A stretch of 64,000 nucleotides of DNA from Prochlorococcus marinus str. MIT 9302 (GCF_000759975.1 NZ_JNAM01000005.1:124001-188000); one strand, 5' to 3'; positions 1 to 7,872 are shown, counted from the first letter of the stretch. Notes: generated by a model not told the origin, from the letters alone. Numbers and translations: made by a program.

Positions 1-767
1 TTCCAAAATCCATCATTTTTAATTACCTCTACATCAATCCCATATAACTTATTAAGATTTTCACTATTTATAACCTTATTTTGATATCCATCAGCCATTA
101 TCTCTCCACTTTTTATCATTATTACCCGATCATAAATAGACGTAATCATTGAAATATTATGGGTTACACATAGTATTTTGGTATTTAATTTTGATAATTC
201 ATTAATCTTATCAATTACAAAAAACTTTGATTTATAGTCTAAATTTGCAATTGGCTCATCTAGGATTAATATATCAGGTTTTTTGATTAACGCTCTGGCA
301 ATAAGAGATATTTGTTTCTCTCCATCTGACAAATAAAAAAATTTTTTTTTAGATAAATTTGAAACATTCATAGTTTTCATGATATTTTCAACCTTATAAA
401 GATCGCTTTCAGATTTATTTGGTATGTAACAATATCTTCCATATAGTCCACTTAAAATCAAATCAAAAACATTTAGATTTGGATTTATTCTATTTTTAAT
501 ATCACTATTTACTGTACTTATTCTTTTTCTTAGTTCCCATAAATTTATAAGTTCTTTGTCAAATATTTTCAGTTTTGAATCATTAGTTATTACTGGGTAT
601 ATGTTTCTATTAATTAATTCTATTAAAGATGATTTACCCGAACCATTTGGTCCAATTAATATTACATTCTCTGAATACGCTATCTTTAAATTTAAATCTT
701 TTATTACTCTAAAACCACCTTTAAAACAATTTATATTTTTTGCCTCAAACCAAAACTTATTAACCAC
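1..767 (-). CDS. ABC transporter ATP-binding protein, 3' part cut off by window edge
   Basis: This is an ATPase subunit that would power an ABC transporter; the substrate is unknown. Read on the minus strand, the frame shows a Walker A (IGPNGSGKS, about 631-654), a signature LSDGEKQIS (about 310-336), Walker B ILILDEP, and a switch-region VTHN. The reading frame has a stop just upstream, so the GTG at 765-767 is the only good start. That GTG overlaps the stop codon of the upstream 33-aa ORF by one base. The C-terminal end lies beyond position 1. The overall look fits the ModF/PhrA-type stand-alone ATPases, but that subfamily call is tentative. It follows a Rieske oxygenase and a tiny membrane peptide in the same direction. 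Confidence 0.85.
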   Translation of the reverse strand, partial: MVNKFWFEAKNINCFKGGFRVIKDLNLKIAYSENVILIGPNGSGKSSLIELINRNIYPVITNDSKLKIFDKELINLWELRKRISTVNSDIKNRINPNLNVFDLILSGLYGRYCYIPNKSESDLYKVENIMKTMNVSNLSKKKFFYLSDGEKQISLIARALIKKPDILILDEPIANLDYKSKFFVIDKINELSKLNTKILCVTHNISMITSIYDRVIMIKSGEIMADGYQNKVINSENLNKLYGIDVEVIKNDGFW

Positions 768-868
768 TAAAACTTATTGCTCCAAAATATAATCAATTGA
801 ATTGAGCTTAGAATAAATATAAGAAGATAAAGCCAATTCAACCATGAAGGTCTATTTACTTTCTTCAT
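767..868 (-). CDS. 33-aa single-pass membrane peptide, coupled to ABC ATPase
   Basis: This is a short ORF starting ATG at 868 and encoding MKKVNRPSWLNW followed by a hydrophobic stretch of about 18 residues (YLLIFILSSIQLIIFW) and SNKF. It begins 3 nt after the stop of the Rieske oxygenase gene and ends in TAG, whose G is the first base of the GTG start of the ABC ATPase gene. This exact packing between two cotranscribed genes suggests a translated gene and translational coupling. I know of no family for it. The positive-inside arrangement (KK, R before the helix) predicts an N-in single-pass membrane protein. Confidence 0.5.
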   Translation of the reverse strand: MKKVNRPSWLNWLYLLIFILSSIQLIIFWSNKF

Positions 869-871
869 TAA

Positions 872-2194
872 TTATATGATTAACATGAAAATTAGTAGTG
901 GAGCCGCAAATCTAACAAATGTTTTTCTGATAATATCTATATTATTTATAACTTCTAAATTTTTAATCTCTGGGGGATATTTTAAAATCACATTATCGTA
1001 TACGCTAAGATTTTCACCTTTATTAATATTTTTCCAAGGATTATCTTTCTCTTCAGACTTCTTATACCATTTCCAAAAGTAATTTATTATTCTGTCTTCT
1101 CCCAATAATTTTATTTCATCTTTTTTAATAAATCCCAATTTATGATTATATGTTTGTGTCTTTAAAATCATATAATCCTCATTAAATATCTTATAAAAAA
1201 TCTTTCTTTGAGTCTCTTTAAATAATATGAGGTTGTTAAGTAGCTTATTTTTTAAGAATTTCCTGTAGTGTCTTACTATTACTCTTGCTTTATTATTTCC
1301 TAATGGAATATGATCTAGAACTTGTAAATATCGACATACCGAAGGATTTCCTTTATAAATTAATATCCTTCCAGGTGGGATATATTTTATGCGGATAAAT
1401 TCTTTTGAAGGGTCATTTTTGTAGAAGTAAATACTTTCAATGTATTTGGGAGTAACATTAATTTTTTGTTTAAAACTAACAAGTACGTTTTTATTAACAT
1501 CTTTATCAGGAATTGTATCCCCATGAACCCAAAAAAGATGAAGTATATCTAAGTGATTCTCAATTATCCTTGACCAATCACATTTGAAGTCAACCAACAC
1601 CTGTTCTGATACATAATCCTCAACTGAAAAGCCATTATCAGATAATTCGTAGTTACTTATAGGTGAATCCTCACTTATATTATTTAAATCAGTCTCAGAT
1701 TTTTTTAAAAAATGTACAAAAATATATTCATCTTTTTCTAATGCTTTGTATTGAGATAAATGTATTTTTTTGGCGTAGTTATCGTAGTTATTATCCACTA
1801 TGTGGCTACAAGTAATTCTATCTAGATTTTGGCAACTTCCCTCAGATGAGAATTTCGCTCCGTGATATGGGCAAGTTATCACTCCATTTGATAATGTGCC
1901 TCCAAAAAAGGATGCACCCCTATGAGGACATATATTTTTAATGCACCTTACATTTTCATTCTCATCTCTGTAAAGGACAAGAGGCTCATCATAGAGGGAA
2001 AAATAATGTAGCGTATTTTTTTTTAGTTCTTTTGAAGGACAAATTGCATACCAACCAAATAAACCTATATTTAAATCTTTTTGATTTTCTCTAATATCAA
2101 ACGAGTCAATTTTTACTACCGATCCTTTCTCAAAAGGCTTAACAACGGTATTTAAGCCTTTTGATTTAAAAAAATTAATTTGTTTGTTTTCCAT
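872..2194 (-). CDS. Rieske non-haem iron oxygenase, pheophorbide a oxygenase/Lls1-like
   Basis: This is a 440-aa Rieske oxygenase of the PaO/Lls1/Tic55 type. The [2Fe-2S] ligands are visible as Cys89-Pro-His91 (CPHRGASF) and Cys108-x-x-His111 (CPYHG). The mononuclear iron site follows as Asp216-x-x-His219-x4-His224 (DILHLFWVH). The C-terminus ends in a hydrophobic segment (PLLIFMLII), as expected for the membrane-attached members. Plant PaO opens the chlorophyll macrocycle; in cyanobacteria the substrate of these homologues is not settled, so a chlorophyll-derivative substrate is only an inference. Genes for a 33-aa membrane peptide and an ABC ATPase follow with 3 nt and -1 nt spacing. Confidence 0.85.
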   Translation of the reverse strand: MENKQINFFKSKGLNTVVKPFEKGSVVKIDSFDIRENQKDLNIGLFGWYAICPSKELKKNTLHYFSLYDEPLVLYRDENENVRCIKNICPHRGASFFGGTLSNGVITCPYHGAKFSSEGSCQNLDRITCSHIVDNNYDNYAKKIHLSQYKALEKDEYIFVHFLKKSETDLNNISEDSPISNYELSDNGFSVEDYVSEQVLVDFKCDWSRIIENHLDILHLFWVHGDTIPDKDVNKNVLVSFKQKINVTPKYIESIYFYKNDPSKEFIRIKYIPPGRILIYKGNPSVCRYLQVLDHIPLGNNKARVIVRHYRKFLKNKLLNNLILFKETQRKIFYKIFNEDYMILKTQTYNHKLGFIKKDEIKLLGEDRIINYFWKWYKKSEEKDNPWKNINKGENLSVYDNVILKYPPEIKNLEVINNIDIIRKTFVRFAAPLLIFMLII

Positions 2195-2349
2195 AAATTA
2201 ATTTCTTTTTTTATTGACTAGTTATCTATCGGAACTATAACCCAAGTAAATAATTAATTTCTCATAAAAATATAATTCTCTATTATTTGTAGCAATAATT
2301 ATGTAGTTTTTGAAATATACTGACGACCTAAAGTATTTAAGTATCTTTT

Positions 2350-2601
2350 TTATGTTTTTTGTATCTTTTGTGATTCTTTTACATCCTTTATGAAATCGAT
2401 AGCATCATCAATATTTTTGTGGAAATTGCACTGGCCCAAATAACAACCTATAAATCTCAAGAATTTTCTCTTTCCACCACTAATTTCATATCTATGTATT
2501 GTTCCTCCATCAATAGGAGCATATATGAATTCTGGTAATGTCATATTAATTTTAGTTTTATTCCTATCTAAACAATAAGTCATGTGCAAATACATTTCCA
2601 T
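2350..2601 (-). CDS. Hypothetical protein, 83 aa
   Basis: I do not recognise this protein. It is a soluble 83-residue product starting at ATG 2601, or six residues later at a second Met (MTYC). It contains three Cys residues and an acidic/lysine-rich C-terminus (DDAIDFIKDVKESQK). The central GGTIHRYEISGGKRKFLRF segment looks like a small beta-rich fold. Its codon and base composition match its neighbours. It stands alone, separated from the Rieske gene by about 155 nt. Confidence 0.55.
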   Translation of the reverse strand: MEMYLHMTYCLDRNKTKINMTLPEFIYAPIDGGTIHRYEISGGKRKFLRFIGCYLGQCNFHKNIDDAIDFIKDVKESQKIQKT

Positions 2602-2913
2602 AGCACAAGCAATATATTTAATAATTAATTTACTTATTTTTTGATAATTATTTATTGAATACCTAATAATCCTTTGGTATCTATGTAATTATTGATTTAG
2701 ATTTTTATTATGCCAAATGCTTTTAGGCGTTTATTAAAAAAATTACCAAAAAAAATTCAAACTATAAAATACTCATTTAGAGAGTTTTTATCTTCCAAAA
2801 TATGAGATTCCCATTATCGTATATACAAATTTTTAATTTTTATAACTTTTAATAAAACATAGTCAGCATAATTAAATTCTAAATTATATTAAATTTGCAA
2901 TTTATGAAATATT
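2602..2913. other. Intergenic stretch of 312 nt with one possible tiny ORF
   Basis: AT-rich spacer between two divergent hypothetical genes. Apart from the possible 31-codon ORF at 2710-2805 I see no RNA gene, strong hairpin or clear operator. Confidence 0.5.
2710..2805 (+). CDS. Possible 31-aa basic peptide
   Basis: ATG at 2710 opens a 31-codon frame encoding MPNAFRRLLKKLPKKIQT and ending in REFLSSKI. It is strongly basic and amphipathic, with no transmembrane helix. There is no clear ribosome binding site, and the frame could have arisen by chance in this AT-rich spacer. I list it because its composition is protein-like and the spacer is otherwise empty. Confidence 0.25.
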   Translation: MPNAFRRLLKKLPKKIQTIKYSFREFLSSKI

Positions 2914-3255
2914 ATGATCAAAAGAGTTTTTACGATTATTACTTTAACTTTGCTTCTTCTATTTAGTAGTCCAGTTTACTCTTTAGATACTTCCTCTATA
3001 GCTCTTGAAAAGTATACTAAAAAGATTTCTAATAAATTCACTAGAACTTACTGTAACACTACCAAATTTGGGATTTCTTCTGAGGGGGCTTTGGCATTCG
3101 CTATTGGAGAGACGAATAAGGAATTTAAAAATAATAAACTCAATAAGTTGATAGATTATCCCCTACTGAAAAATTCAATAGCTAATGATTTAGAAAACAG
3201 TTGCCAAATTTATGATTTTGATATTAGTAGTTTAGAAAATTTAGAATTTAACTAG
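2914..3255 (+). CDS. Secreted hypothetical protein, 113 aa
   Basis: I do not recognise the family. The N-terminus is a clear Sec signal peptide: MIKR, a hydrophobic core (TIITLTLLLLF) and a plausible cleavage after SPVYS. The mature part is about 90 residues and has two Cys (in TYCNTT and ENSCQIYD) that could form a disulphide in the periplasm. It ends with an acidic tail. The start ATG is the only one before the signal sequence. Confidence 0.65.
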   Translation: MIKRVFTIITLTLLLLFSSPVYSLDTSSIALEKYTKKISNKFTRTYCNTTKFGISSEGALAFAIGETNKEFKNNKLNKLIDYPLLKNSIANDLENSCQIYDFDISSLENLEFN

Positions 3256-3277
3256 AAAAATAGAAATTGTTAAAGTC

Positions 3278-3460
3278 TTATTTTCTACCTATCCAGTCAT
3301 TAGGTTTCTCCATCATCCACTCAAAAACTCCCTTAGCATCTAGGTTTTTAGATGTATAAACAAACAATATTGGAAATATTAAACTTACTGCTCCAATAAC
3401 TGATAACTCTAATTTGCCGAGACCCATCTCGCTGATTGTTAAGGCGAAATAATTAATCAT
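3278..3460 (-). CDS. Small membrane hypothetical protein, 60 aa
   Basis: A 60-residue product with one transmembrane helix (LSVIGAVSLIFPILFVYT) followed by a short soluble tail (DAKGVFEWMMEKPNDWIGRK). It has no recognised domain. It is convergent with the secreted protein gene ending at 3255, leaving 22 nt between them. The hydrophobic profile and the lysine/aspartate tail make it more credible than a chance ORF. Confidence 0.55.
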   Translation of the reverse strand: MINYFALTISEMGLGKLELSVIGAVSLIFPILFVYTSKNLDAKGVFEWMMEKPNDWIGRK

Positions 3461-3630
3461 AAACCTTTTTAGAATTAAAGTTTGTTTACTATATAATTTA
3501 TAAAAAATTATTTATTCTTTCAATTTTTTATAAAAAATCTTAATTTTCATAGTGAAATATATTTGTATAAAGTACCTATTTTATTGAATCAAACTTTTTA
3601 ATAATTTAAATATTAGATGCTTGTTATTTG

Positions 3631-3780
3631 ATGGCTATGAATTATGAAATTATAATTTTCACACCTATATTTATGGTATTAATTGGATTTATAGTTTTTT
3701 CAATTTTAAAAAAAAGAAAGAGATCGGCAAAAAGTATTTATAAATTAATAGATGATTTAGAAAAAAAATACATATATTAA
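3631..3780 (+). CDS. Small membrane peptide, 49 aa
   Basis: ATG at 3631 (or ATG two codons later) opens a 49-codon frame. It has one transmembrane helix (IFTPIFMVLIGFIVFSIL), then a positive cluster KKRKRSAKS, then a helical charged tail (YKLIDDLEKKYIY). Basic residues right after the helix predict an N-out/C-in topology. I do not know the family. It ends 25 nt before the convergent gene at 3805. Confidence 0.5.
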   Translation: MAMNYEIIIFTPIFMVLIGFIVFSILKKRKRSAKSIYKLIDDLEKKYIY

Positions 3781-3804
3781 TCATTCTTTTAAAAGTAAAA
3801 AAGA

Positions 3805-4101
3805 TTATTCAAATTCTATACCGACTTCTTCTTTTTTATCTCTCTCCAAATCTGGAAGATGGGGTTCAACCCAATGATCTTTGTTATCAATACCAGCTGC
3901 ATTTACATAGTTCATAATGTGTTGATCGACTTGTTTATAAAGATCATGCAAATTTAAATCCATACGAATGTCATGTGCAATTTCAGAAACTTGTTGTTCA
4001 GTTAAACAATGATCTGGATGAAGTAAATCACAGCAGGGAATTCTCTTCTCAATCAATTCATTTAGATTGATTTTTATTTCGTAATCTTGATGAACAGTCA
4101 T
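3805..4101 (-). CDS. Hypothetical protein, 98 aa
   Basis: This is a soluble acidic protein of 98 residues that I cannot place in a family. It has a Cys/His-rich patch (RIPCCDLLHPDHCLTE) that could bind metal, then a helical segment (EIAHDIRMDLNLHDLYKQVDQHIM) and a charged tail. The length, use of two adjacent Cys plus nearby His residues, and normal codon use support a real gene. The metal-binding idea is inference only. Confidence 0.6.
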   Translation of the reverse strand: MTVHQDYEIKINLNELIEKRIPCCDLLHPDHCLTEQQVSEIAHDIRMDLNLHDLYKQVDQHIMNYVNAAGIDNKDHWVEPHLPDLERDKKEEVGIEFE

Positions 4102-4194
4102 AGATTTTATATCGTTATATTTATTCTAATTATGGTTTGGTTTTTGTATGTCTTTAGTCAAGAAACAAAGTTCTTAAGAACCTAGGAATCAATT

Positions 4195-4344
4195 CTAAAT
4201 AAATAGATCTTTTAAGTCTTTGTACAAATCATCATCCTCTTTTGAGTTTGTTAATGGGGCATCATCATCCAGTGTAAGTTCCTTTTTTGAAGTGTAAAAA
4301 AGATATCCAAGAGCTCCAAAAAGTAATACTGTGGGTAAAATCAT
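4195..4344 (-). CDS. Small membrane peptide, 49 aa
   Basis: ATG at 4344 on the minus strand opens a 49-codon frame. It has an N-terminal hydrophobic helix (MILPTVLLFGALGYLFYT), then SKKELT and a very acidic tail (LDDDAP...KEDDDLYKDLKDLF). The amphipathic design and biased composition suggest a real single-pass membrane protein with a soluble acidic domain. It is divergent from the ribbon-helix-helix gene at 4420. The 75 nt between their starts hold the TATAAT box and the inverted repeat described separately. Confidence 0.5.
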   Translation of the reverse strand: MILPTVLLFGALGYLFYTSKKELTLDDDAPLTNSKEDDDLYKDLKDLFI

Positions 4345-4359
4345 TAGAATTTATTGACT

Positions 4360-4365
4360 TATAAT
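4360..4365 (+). promoter_or_regulatory. Candidate -10 box of the RHH gene
   Basis: A perfect TATAAT lies 55 nt before the ATG of the ribbon-helix-helix gene. No good -35 stands 16-18 nt upstream. It predicts transcription starting near 4372, just before the inverted repeat. Confidence 0.45.
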
Positions 4366-4375
4366 GAATATAGTG

Positions 4376-4400
4376 CAACACTTATTAGAGTCAAGTGCTG
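4376..4400. promoter_or_regulatory. Inverted repeat, candidate operator for the RHH protein
   Basis: The arms CAACACTT (4376-4383) and AAGTGCTG (4393-4400) are complementary at 7 of 8 positions around a 9-nt spacer. The repeat lies between the TATAAT box and the ATG at 4420, where a bound repressor would block transcription. Ribbon-helix-helix proteins commonly autoregulate through such repeats; binding here is inferred. Confidence 0.45.
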
Positions 4401-4419
4401 AACTTTAATTCGTTTTTAG

Positions 4420-4818
4420 ATGCCTACCAAGAAAAAAAGAGTTGGTTTTATTCCAAGAGAAAATGTTATGAAAATAATTGATGAATTGAGTGTAGAGAAT
4501 AATTTAAGCAATTCAAAAATAATCAGCATTTTAGTAGAGGAAGCACTTTCTATAAGAGGTATTTTTGATAAAAAAACTGGTAAAATAACTCAATCATATC
4601 AAAGGATTAATAATAATTCACTACACATATCTGAAGATTCTCCTGACTTTATAGATAATGAAAAACTCAAAATTAATACTAAAGTTGGAAATCATAAAAA
4701 CTTTGGTAAAACAACTCTATTAAAACCAACAAATCAGGAGTCTTTTGATTCGCAAACTTATAAAAAGTTCTTATCATTCCTTAAATTTCAGGAAATGATG
4801 AATGAATTTAATAATTGA
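4420..4818 (+). CDS. Ribbon-helix-helix (CopG/Arc-like) DNA-binding protein
   Basis: A 132-aa protein whose first 48 residues fit a ribbon-helix-helix fold: a basic start (MPTKKKRVGFIP), a short strand, helix A (ENVMKIIDELSVENN), then helix B (SNSKIISILVEEALSIRG). The remaining 80 residues are polar, serine/asparagine/lysine-rich and of no recognisable domain. RHH proteins bind as dimers to inverted repeats. One such repeat is present 20 nt upstream (4376-4400), so autoregulation is plausible. No toxin-like partner gene follows, so I do not call it an antitoxin. Confidence 0.6.
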   Translation: MPTKKKRVGFIPRENVMKIIDELSVENNLSNSKIISILVEEALSIRGIFDKKTGKITQSYQRINNNSLHISEDSPDFIDNEKLKINTKVGNHKNFGKTTLLKPTNQESFDSQTYKKFLSFLKFQEMMNEFNN

Positions 4819-4950
4819 ATAGGTGTTGCATAGTACTTCACTATGGGTTAAGTTTAATATGTATTTGTTTTGGGGGATTTTGCTATTAAAAATTATTTAT
4901 TACCTTTACTAAATCTAGAAATCAATTAATCCATAAAATATTAATATGCT

Positions 4951-5265
4951 ATGAAATCATCATTCCAAATTTTATCTATAAATCTTCTACCTCCTGAGAA
5001 GTTATATTGTAACTTTAATTATTGGAGTACTTTGTTTTCTCAGGATATGCAAATTTTATGGGATAAAGCCCATGGGGTGCCTTTAGAAAAGCTACCAAAA
5101 GGTGTTTCTGATATGATTTTTCCGTATTTATTGCTAGCACTTTCTGATTATAAGACTTCCCAACTAAATAAAATGAATGGAATAGGATTGGATAATCTAT
5201 TAAGTCTTTGGTTTGATAAGTACTTGTTGAATAAAAATGGGTACTTTGAACTAATTAAAGAATAA
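4951..5265 (+). CDS. Hypothetical protein, 104 aa
   Basis: This is a 104-residue soluble protein with many aromatic residues (YWSTLF, LWDKAHG, LSLWFDKY) and no domain I recognise. The sequence is well mixed in composition and starts at a single reasonable ATG. It lies alone between an RHH gene and a run of very short ORFs in the accessory-looking left part of the window. Confidence 0.55.
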   Translation: MKSSFQILSINLLPPEKLYCNFNYWSTLFSQDMQILWDKAHGVPLEKLPKGVSDMIFPYLLLALSDYKTSQLNKMNGIGLDNLLSLWFDKYLLNKNGYFELIKE

Positions 5266-5400
5266 TTATTTAAATTTACTTTTTTCTACCCAATTAGATC
5301 TCTATACAGAAATTTTTTTTGAATATAAAAATTTTCAAAGTTATTCTTTTGCAATTGGCATATCAATAATCTTGTTAAAAATTAATTAAATGGGTTGATC

Positions 5401-5493
5401 ATGATTTCCTTAAATTTCTTTTTAGAAAATATGTGTATTGTCTTTTTGATAATACTAATCAGGAGAGATATAAAATTAAGAAGAGCAAGATAA
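5401..5493 (+). CDS. Possible 30-aa membrane peptide
   Basis: ATG at 5401 opens a 30-codon frame with a hydrophobic stretch (FFLENMCIVFLIILI) followed by a strongly basic tail (RRDIKLRRAR). That is the pattern of a single-pass peptide with a cytoplasmic C-terminus. There is no convincing ribosome binding site and no recognised family, so it stays tentative. Confidence 0.3.
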   Translation: MISLNFFLENMCIVFLIILIRRDIKLRRAR

Positions 5494-5732
5494 ATAATGT
5501 TTAATTCAAAGTCACTGAGTTTAATATTAAATATTTTATTTTGTTTGCTTATAGTAGTTATTTAAATTTTTAGTCCTTAAAATTTTAAAGTTGGTTTAAA
5601 ATTAACTTATCCAAATATTATCTAAAACAATATTATATTCTAATAAAAATAAATCCCTATACTTCTCACTTTTCTGAGAAAATATCTTTTATGTATATAT
5701 ATTGTTGACTTTTATTGTTGATGCGATGATAA
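5494..5732. other. Spacer without recognised gene
   Basis: AT-rich, about 240 nt. I found no ORF with protein-like composition, no tRNA-like fold and no GC-rich hairpin here. Confidence 0.4.
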
Positions 5733-5927
5733 TTGAAAAAAAAATTTTTAATCGTGAACCCTCTTTCAGACACTTTTGATGATTTTGTAGACGATCTGGT
5801 TTCTTCGGATGTTGATTTATTGAAAGGTGAACTTGATTTTTTACTTATTCAACATCTTTTTAATTCAATTGATTTAAAGGTTATTAAAACATCTGAATTT
5901 AAAGATAACGAATCATTAGCTGCTTAG
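5733..5927 (+). CDS. Hypothetical protein, 64 aa (TTG start)
   Basis: A small acidic protein of 64 residues. An in-frame stop lies directly before the TTG at 5733, so that TTG is the only start that preserves the N-terminal KKKFLIVNPLSD. The rest alternates acidic and hydrophobic residues (FDDFVDDLVSSDVDLLKGELD), consistent with a helical soluble protein. No family is recognised. Confidence 0.45.
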   Translation: MKKKFLIVNPLSDTFDDFVDDLVSSDVDLLKGELDFLLIQHLFNSIDLKVIKTSEFKDNESLAA

Positions 5928-5933
5928 TTTTTT

Positions 5934-6050
5934 ATGAAGTTTTTATATGAAAAAGTTTGGGTTCCTTTTTTTGGCTACATTTTATCCAAATTTGTTTTTT
6001 TAATTGAAGGTAACAAGCATTATTCTAAAAATAAGAAACAAAGAGATTAA
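5934..6050 (+). CDS. Possible 38-aa membrane-associated peptide
   Basis: ATG at 5934 lies only 6 nt after the stop of the 64-aa gene. The frame encodes 38 residues with an aromatic, hydrophobic centre (VWVPFFGYILSKFVFLI) and a basic tail (KHYSKNKKQRD). The tight spacing suggests cotranscription with the gene at 5733. Function is unknown. Confidence 0.4.
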   Translation: MKFLYEKVWVPFFGYILSKFVFLIEGNKHYSKNKKQRD

Positions 6051-6188
6051 TTACTTTTTCGTCTTCATAAAGTGGCCTTAAATACATAATTAAAGTCAAT
6101 ATATATTGATAACAACAAAAGATATACTTTTTATTTATAAATACATGCATTGTTGAAATATAAACCAATTGCTTTTTAGCAAATTAAA

Positions 6189-6371
6189 ATGATCAATAAT
6201 AATAATTCCTTGAAGCCATATACTGTGCATTATCGTGACTTTCAAAATATAAGATTAGAAAATTGTTTTTATGCTTTTGATGCTTACGAAGCTAGAACAC
6301 TAGCGATGGAATTTAATAAGTATATTAATGAACATCCAAACAGTATTGACCTTATAAGATGTGAAAATTAA
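6189..6371 (+). CDS. Hypothetical protein, 60 aa
   Basis: A 60-residue soluble protein starting MINNNNSLKPYTVHYRD and continuing with a beta-then-helix pattern (CFYAFDAYEARTLAMEFN). I recognise no named family, though the composition and single clear ATG support a real gene. It is convergent with urtE, whose stop is 38 nt away. Confidence 0.55.
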   Translation: MINNNNSLKPYTVHYRDFQNIRLENCFYAFDAYEARTLAMEFNKYINEHPNSIDLIRCEN

Positions 6372-6409
6372 TTAAAATTTGTTTTAGTTATTTTAAAGAA
6401 ATAATTTAT

Positions 6410-7120
6410 TTAAACACTTAAGAATTTGTCAATAACTGCTTGACTTAACTCCCTAGTATTTCCGCTCGCAACAATGCCTCCGCGTTGCATAGCATAATAT
6501 CTATCGGCTTGTCTTACAAAATGCAAGTGTTGTTCAACTAATAAAACACCAATTCCTGTATCTCTAATTATCTGATTAATTGCATTTTCAATGTCTAAAA
6601 CTATATTGGGCTGAATACCTTCAGTTGGCTCGTCAAGTAATAGAAGTTGAGGTTTGCCCAGCAATGCTCTTGCAATAGCTAGTTGCTGTTGTTGTCCTCC
6701 ACTAAGATCTCCTCCTTTCCTTTGTAAAAAATCTTTTAGGATTGGAAAGAGATCATAAATAAATGAATCTATTTTCTTGTTCTTAGATAATCCACCTGGC
6801 AGAGACTCCATTCCTAACATAAGATTCTCTTCAACTGAAAGATATGGAATAATTTCTCTCCCTTGAGGTACGTAAGCCATTCCTTTCCTAGCCCTTTGAT
6901 GAGGGGCCTTTCTATTTATATTTTCACCAATTAAATAAATATCGCCTTTTTTTTGTTTTAACAAACCAATAAGTGATTTCAATAAAGTTGTTTTGCCCAC
7001 TCCATTTCTACCAATTAAACAAACCATTTCTCCTGATTTAACATTTAAATCTACATCTCTGAGAATATGGCTCTCGCCATAATAAGTATTTAATGATTTA
7101 ATTTCCAATAAATTTTTCAT
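6410..7120 (-). CDS. urtE: Urea ABC transporter ATP-binding protein UrtE
   Basis: The 236-aa second ATPase of the Urt urea importer, of the branched-chain amino acid (LivF) type. Walker A is GRNGVGKT (residues 37-44), the signature is LSGGQQQQLAIARAL, and Walker B is LLLLDEPTEG. A switch His follows in VEQHLHF. It is the last gene of urtABCDE, 2 nt downstream of urtD. UrtD and UrtE sit on the cytoplasmic face of the UrtB-UrtC pore. Confidence 0.95.
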   Translation of the reverse strand: MKNLLEIKSLNTYYGESHILRDVDLNVKSGEMVCLIGRNGVGKTTLLKSLIGLLKQKKGDIYLIGENINRKAPHQRARKGMAYVPQGREIIPYLSVEENLMLGMESLPGGLSKNKKIDSFIYDLFPILKDFLQRKGGDLSGGQQQQLAIARALLGKPQLLLLDEPTEGIQPNIVLDIENAINQIIRDTGIGVLLVEQHLHFVRQADRYYAMQRGGIVASGNTRELSQAVIDKFLSV

Positions 7121-7122
7121 AG

Positions 7123-7872
7123 CTAATCCTCAGGTCTTCCTAAATAAACGTCAATCACTTTTTTATCCTTTTGTATAGTGTCCATCGTCCCCTCACATAG
7201 TACTGAGCCTTGATTTAATACTGAAACATTACTATCAAGTCTTCTTATGAATTCCATATCGTGGTCTATTACAACAACCGTATTTTCTCCCGATAAAGAT
7301 TTTAATAAATCAGCAGTAAGATCAGTCTCTTCATCAGTTAAGCCTGCAACAGGTTCATCTACAAGCATTAAATCAGGCTTCTGTCCTACTAACATGGCTA
7401 TTTCAAGCCATTGTTTTTGGCCATGAGATAAAGATCCTGCTTTTGAATTGACTTTTTGAGATAAATTAACAATTTTCATAAGACGTTCAATCTCATCAAG
7501 CTGCTCATCTTTAATATTTTTATTTATTAGGTTCAATGGACTTTTAGGAGTTGTTACTGATATTTCCAGATTTTCTTTAACCGTAAGATTTTCAAAGATT
7601 CTTGGACTTTGAAACTTTCTACCTACTCCAAGTCGAGCAATCTTATGCTCTTTTCGACCTATTAGTGATTTCCCTTTAAAAATTACTTCCCCTTTTGTGG
7701 GCTTAACTTTTCCAGTTATTACATCAAGGAATGTTGTTTTGCCGGCGCCATTCGGTCCAATTACAGCTCTTAATTCTCCTTTAAGTAAATTCAAATTAAG
7801 CTTGTTAAGTGCTAAAAAACCTTCAAAACTAACTGTAATATCAATTAAATTTAGGAGAGAGTTATTATTCAT
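7123..7872 (-). CDS. urtD: Urea ABC transporter ATP-binding protein UrtD
   Basis: A 249-aa LivG-type ATPase that partners UrtE in hydrolysing ATP for urea uptake. Walker A is GPNGAGKT (residues 39-46). The signature region is LSHGQKQWLEIAM, and Walker B is LMLVDEPVAGL, followed by VVIDHDMEFI, which is typical of this subfamily. Its first base overlaps the last base of urtC (7872), a stop-start overlap typical of translational coupling. The short LSHGQ signature with Trp is characteristic of UrtD. Confidence 0.95.
   Translation of the reverse strand: MNNNSLLNLIDITVSFEGFLALNKLNLNLLKGELRAVIGPNGAGKTTFLDVITGKVKPTKGEVIFKGKSLIGRKEHKIARLGVGRKFQSPRIFENLTVKENLEISVTTPKSPLNLINKNIKDEQLDEIERLMKIVNLSQKVNSKAGSLSHGQKQWLEIAMLVGQKPDLMLVDEPVAGLTDEETDLTADLLKSLSGENTVVVIDHDMEFIRRLDSNVSVLNQGSVLCEGTMDTIQKDKKVIDVYLGRPED

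Noticed and set aside
556-792. 78-aa plus-strand frame
   Set aside because: It is the antisense of the ABC ATPase Walker A region and its product has no protein-like conserved pattern.
4829-4845. CATAGT-acttc-ACTATG palindrome after the RHH gene
   Set aside because: Only six base pairs, AT-rich, no T-run; too weak to call a terminator or a second operator.
2914-6371. High-light-inducible (hli) genes in the accessory-looking region
   Set aside because: None of the short ORFs contains the chlorophyll-binding ExxNGRxAMxG helix motif.
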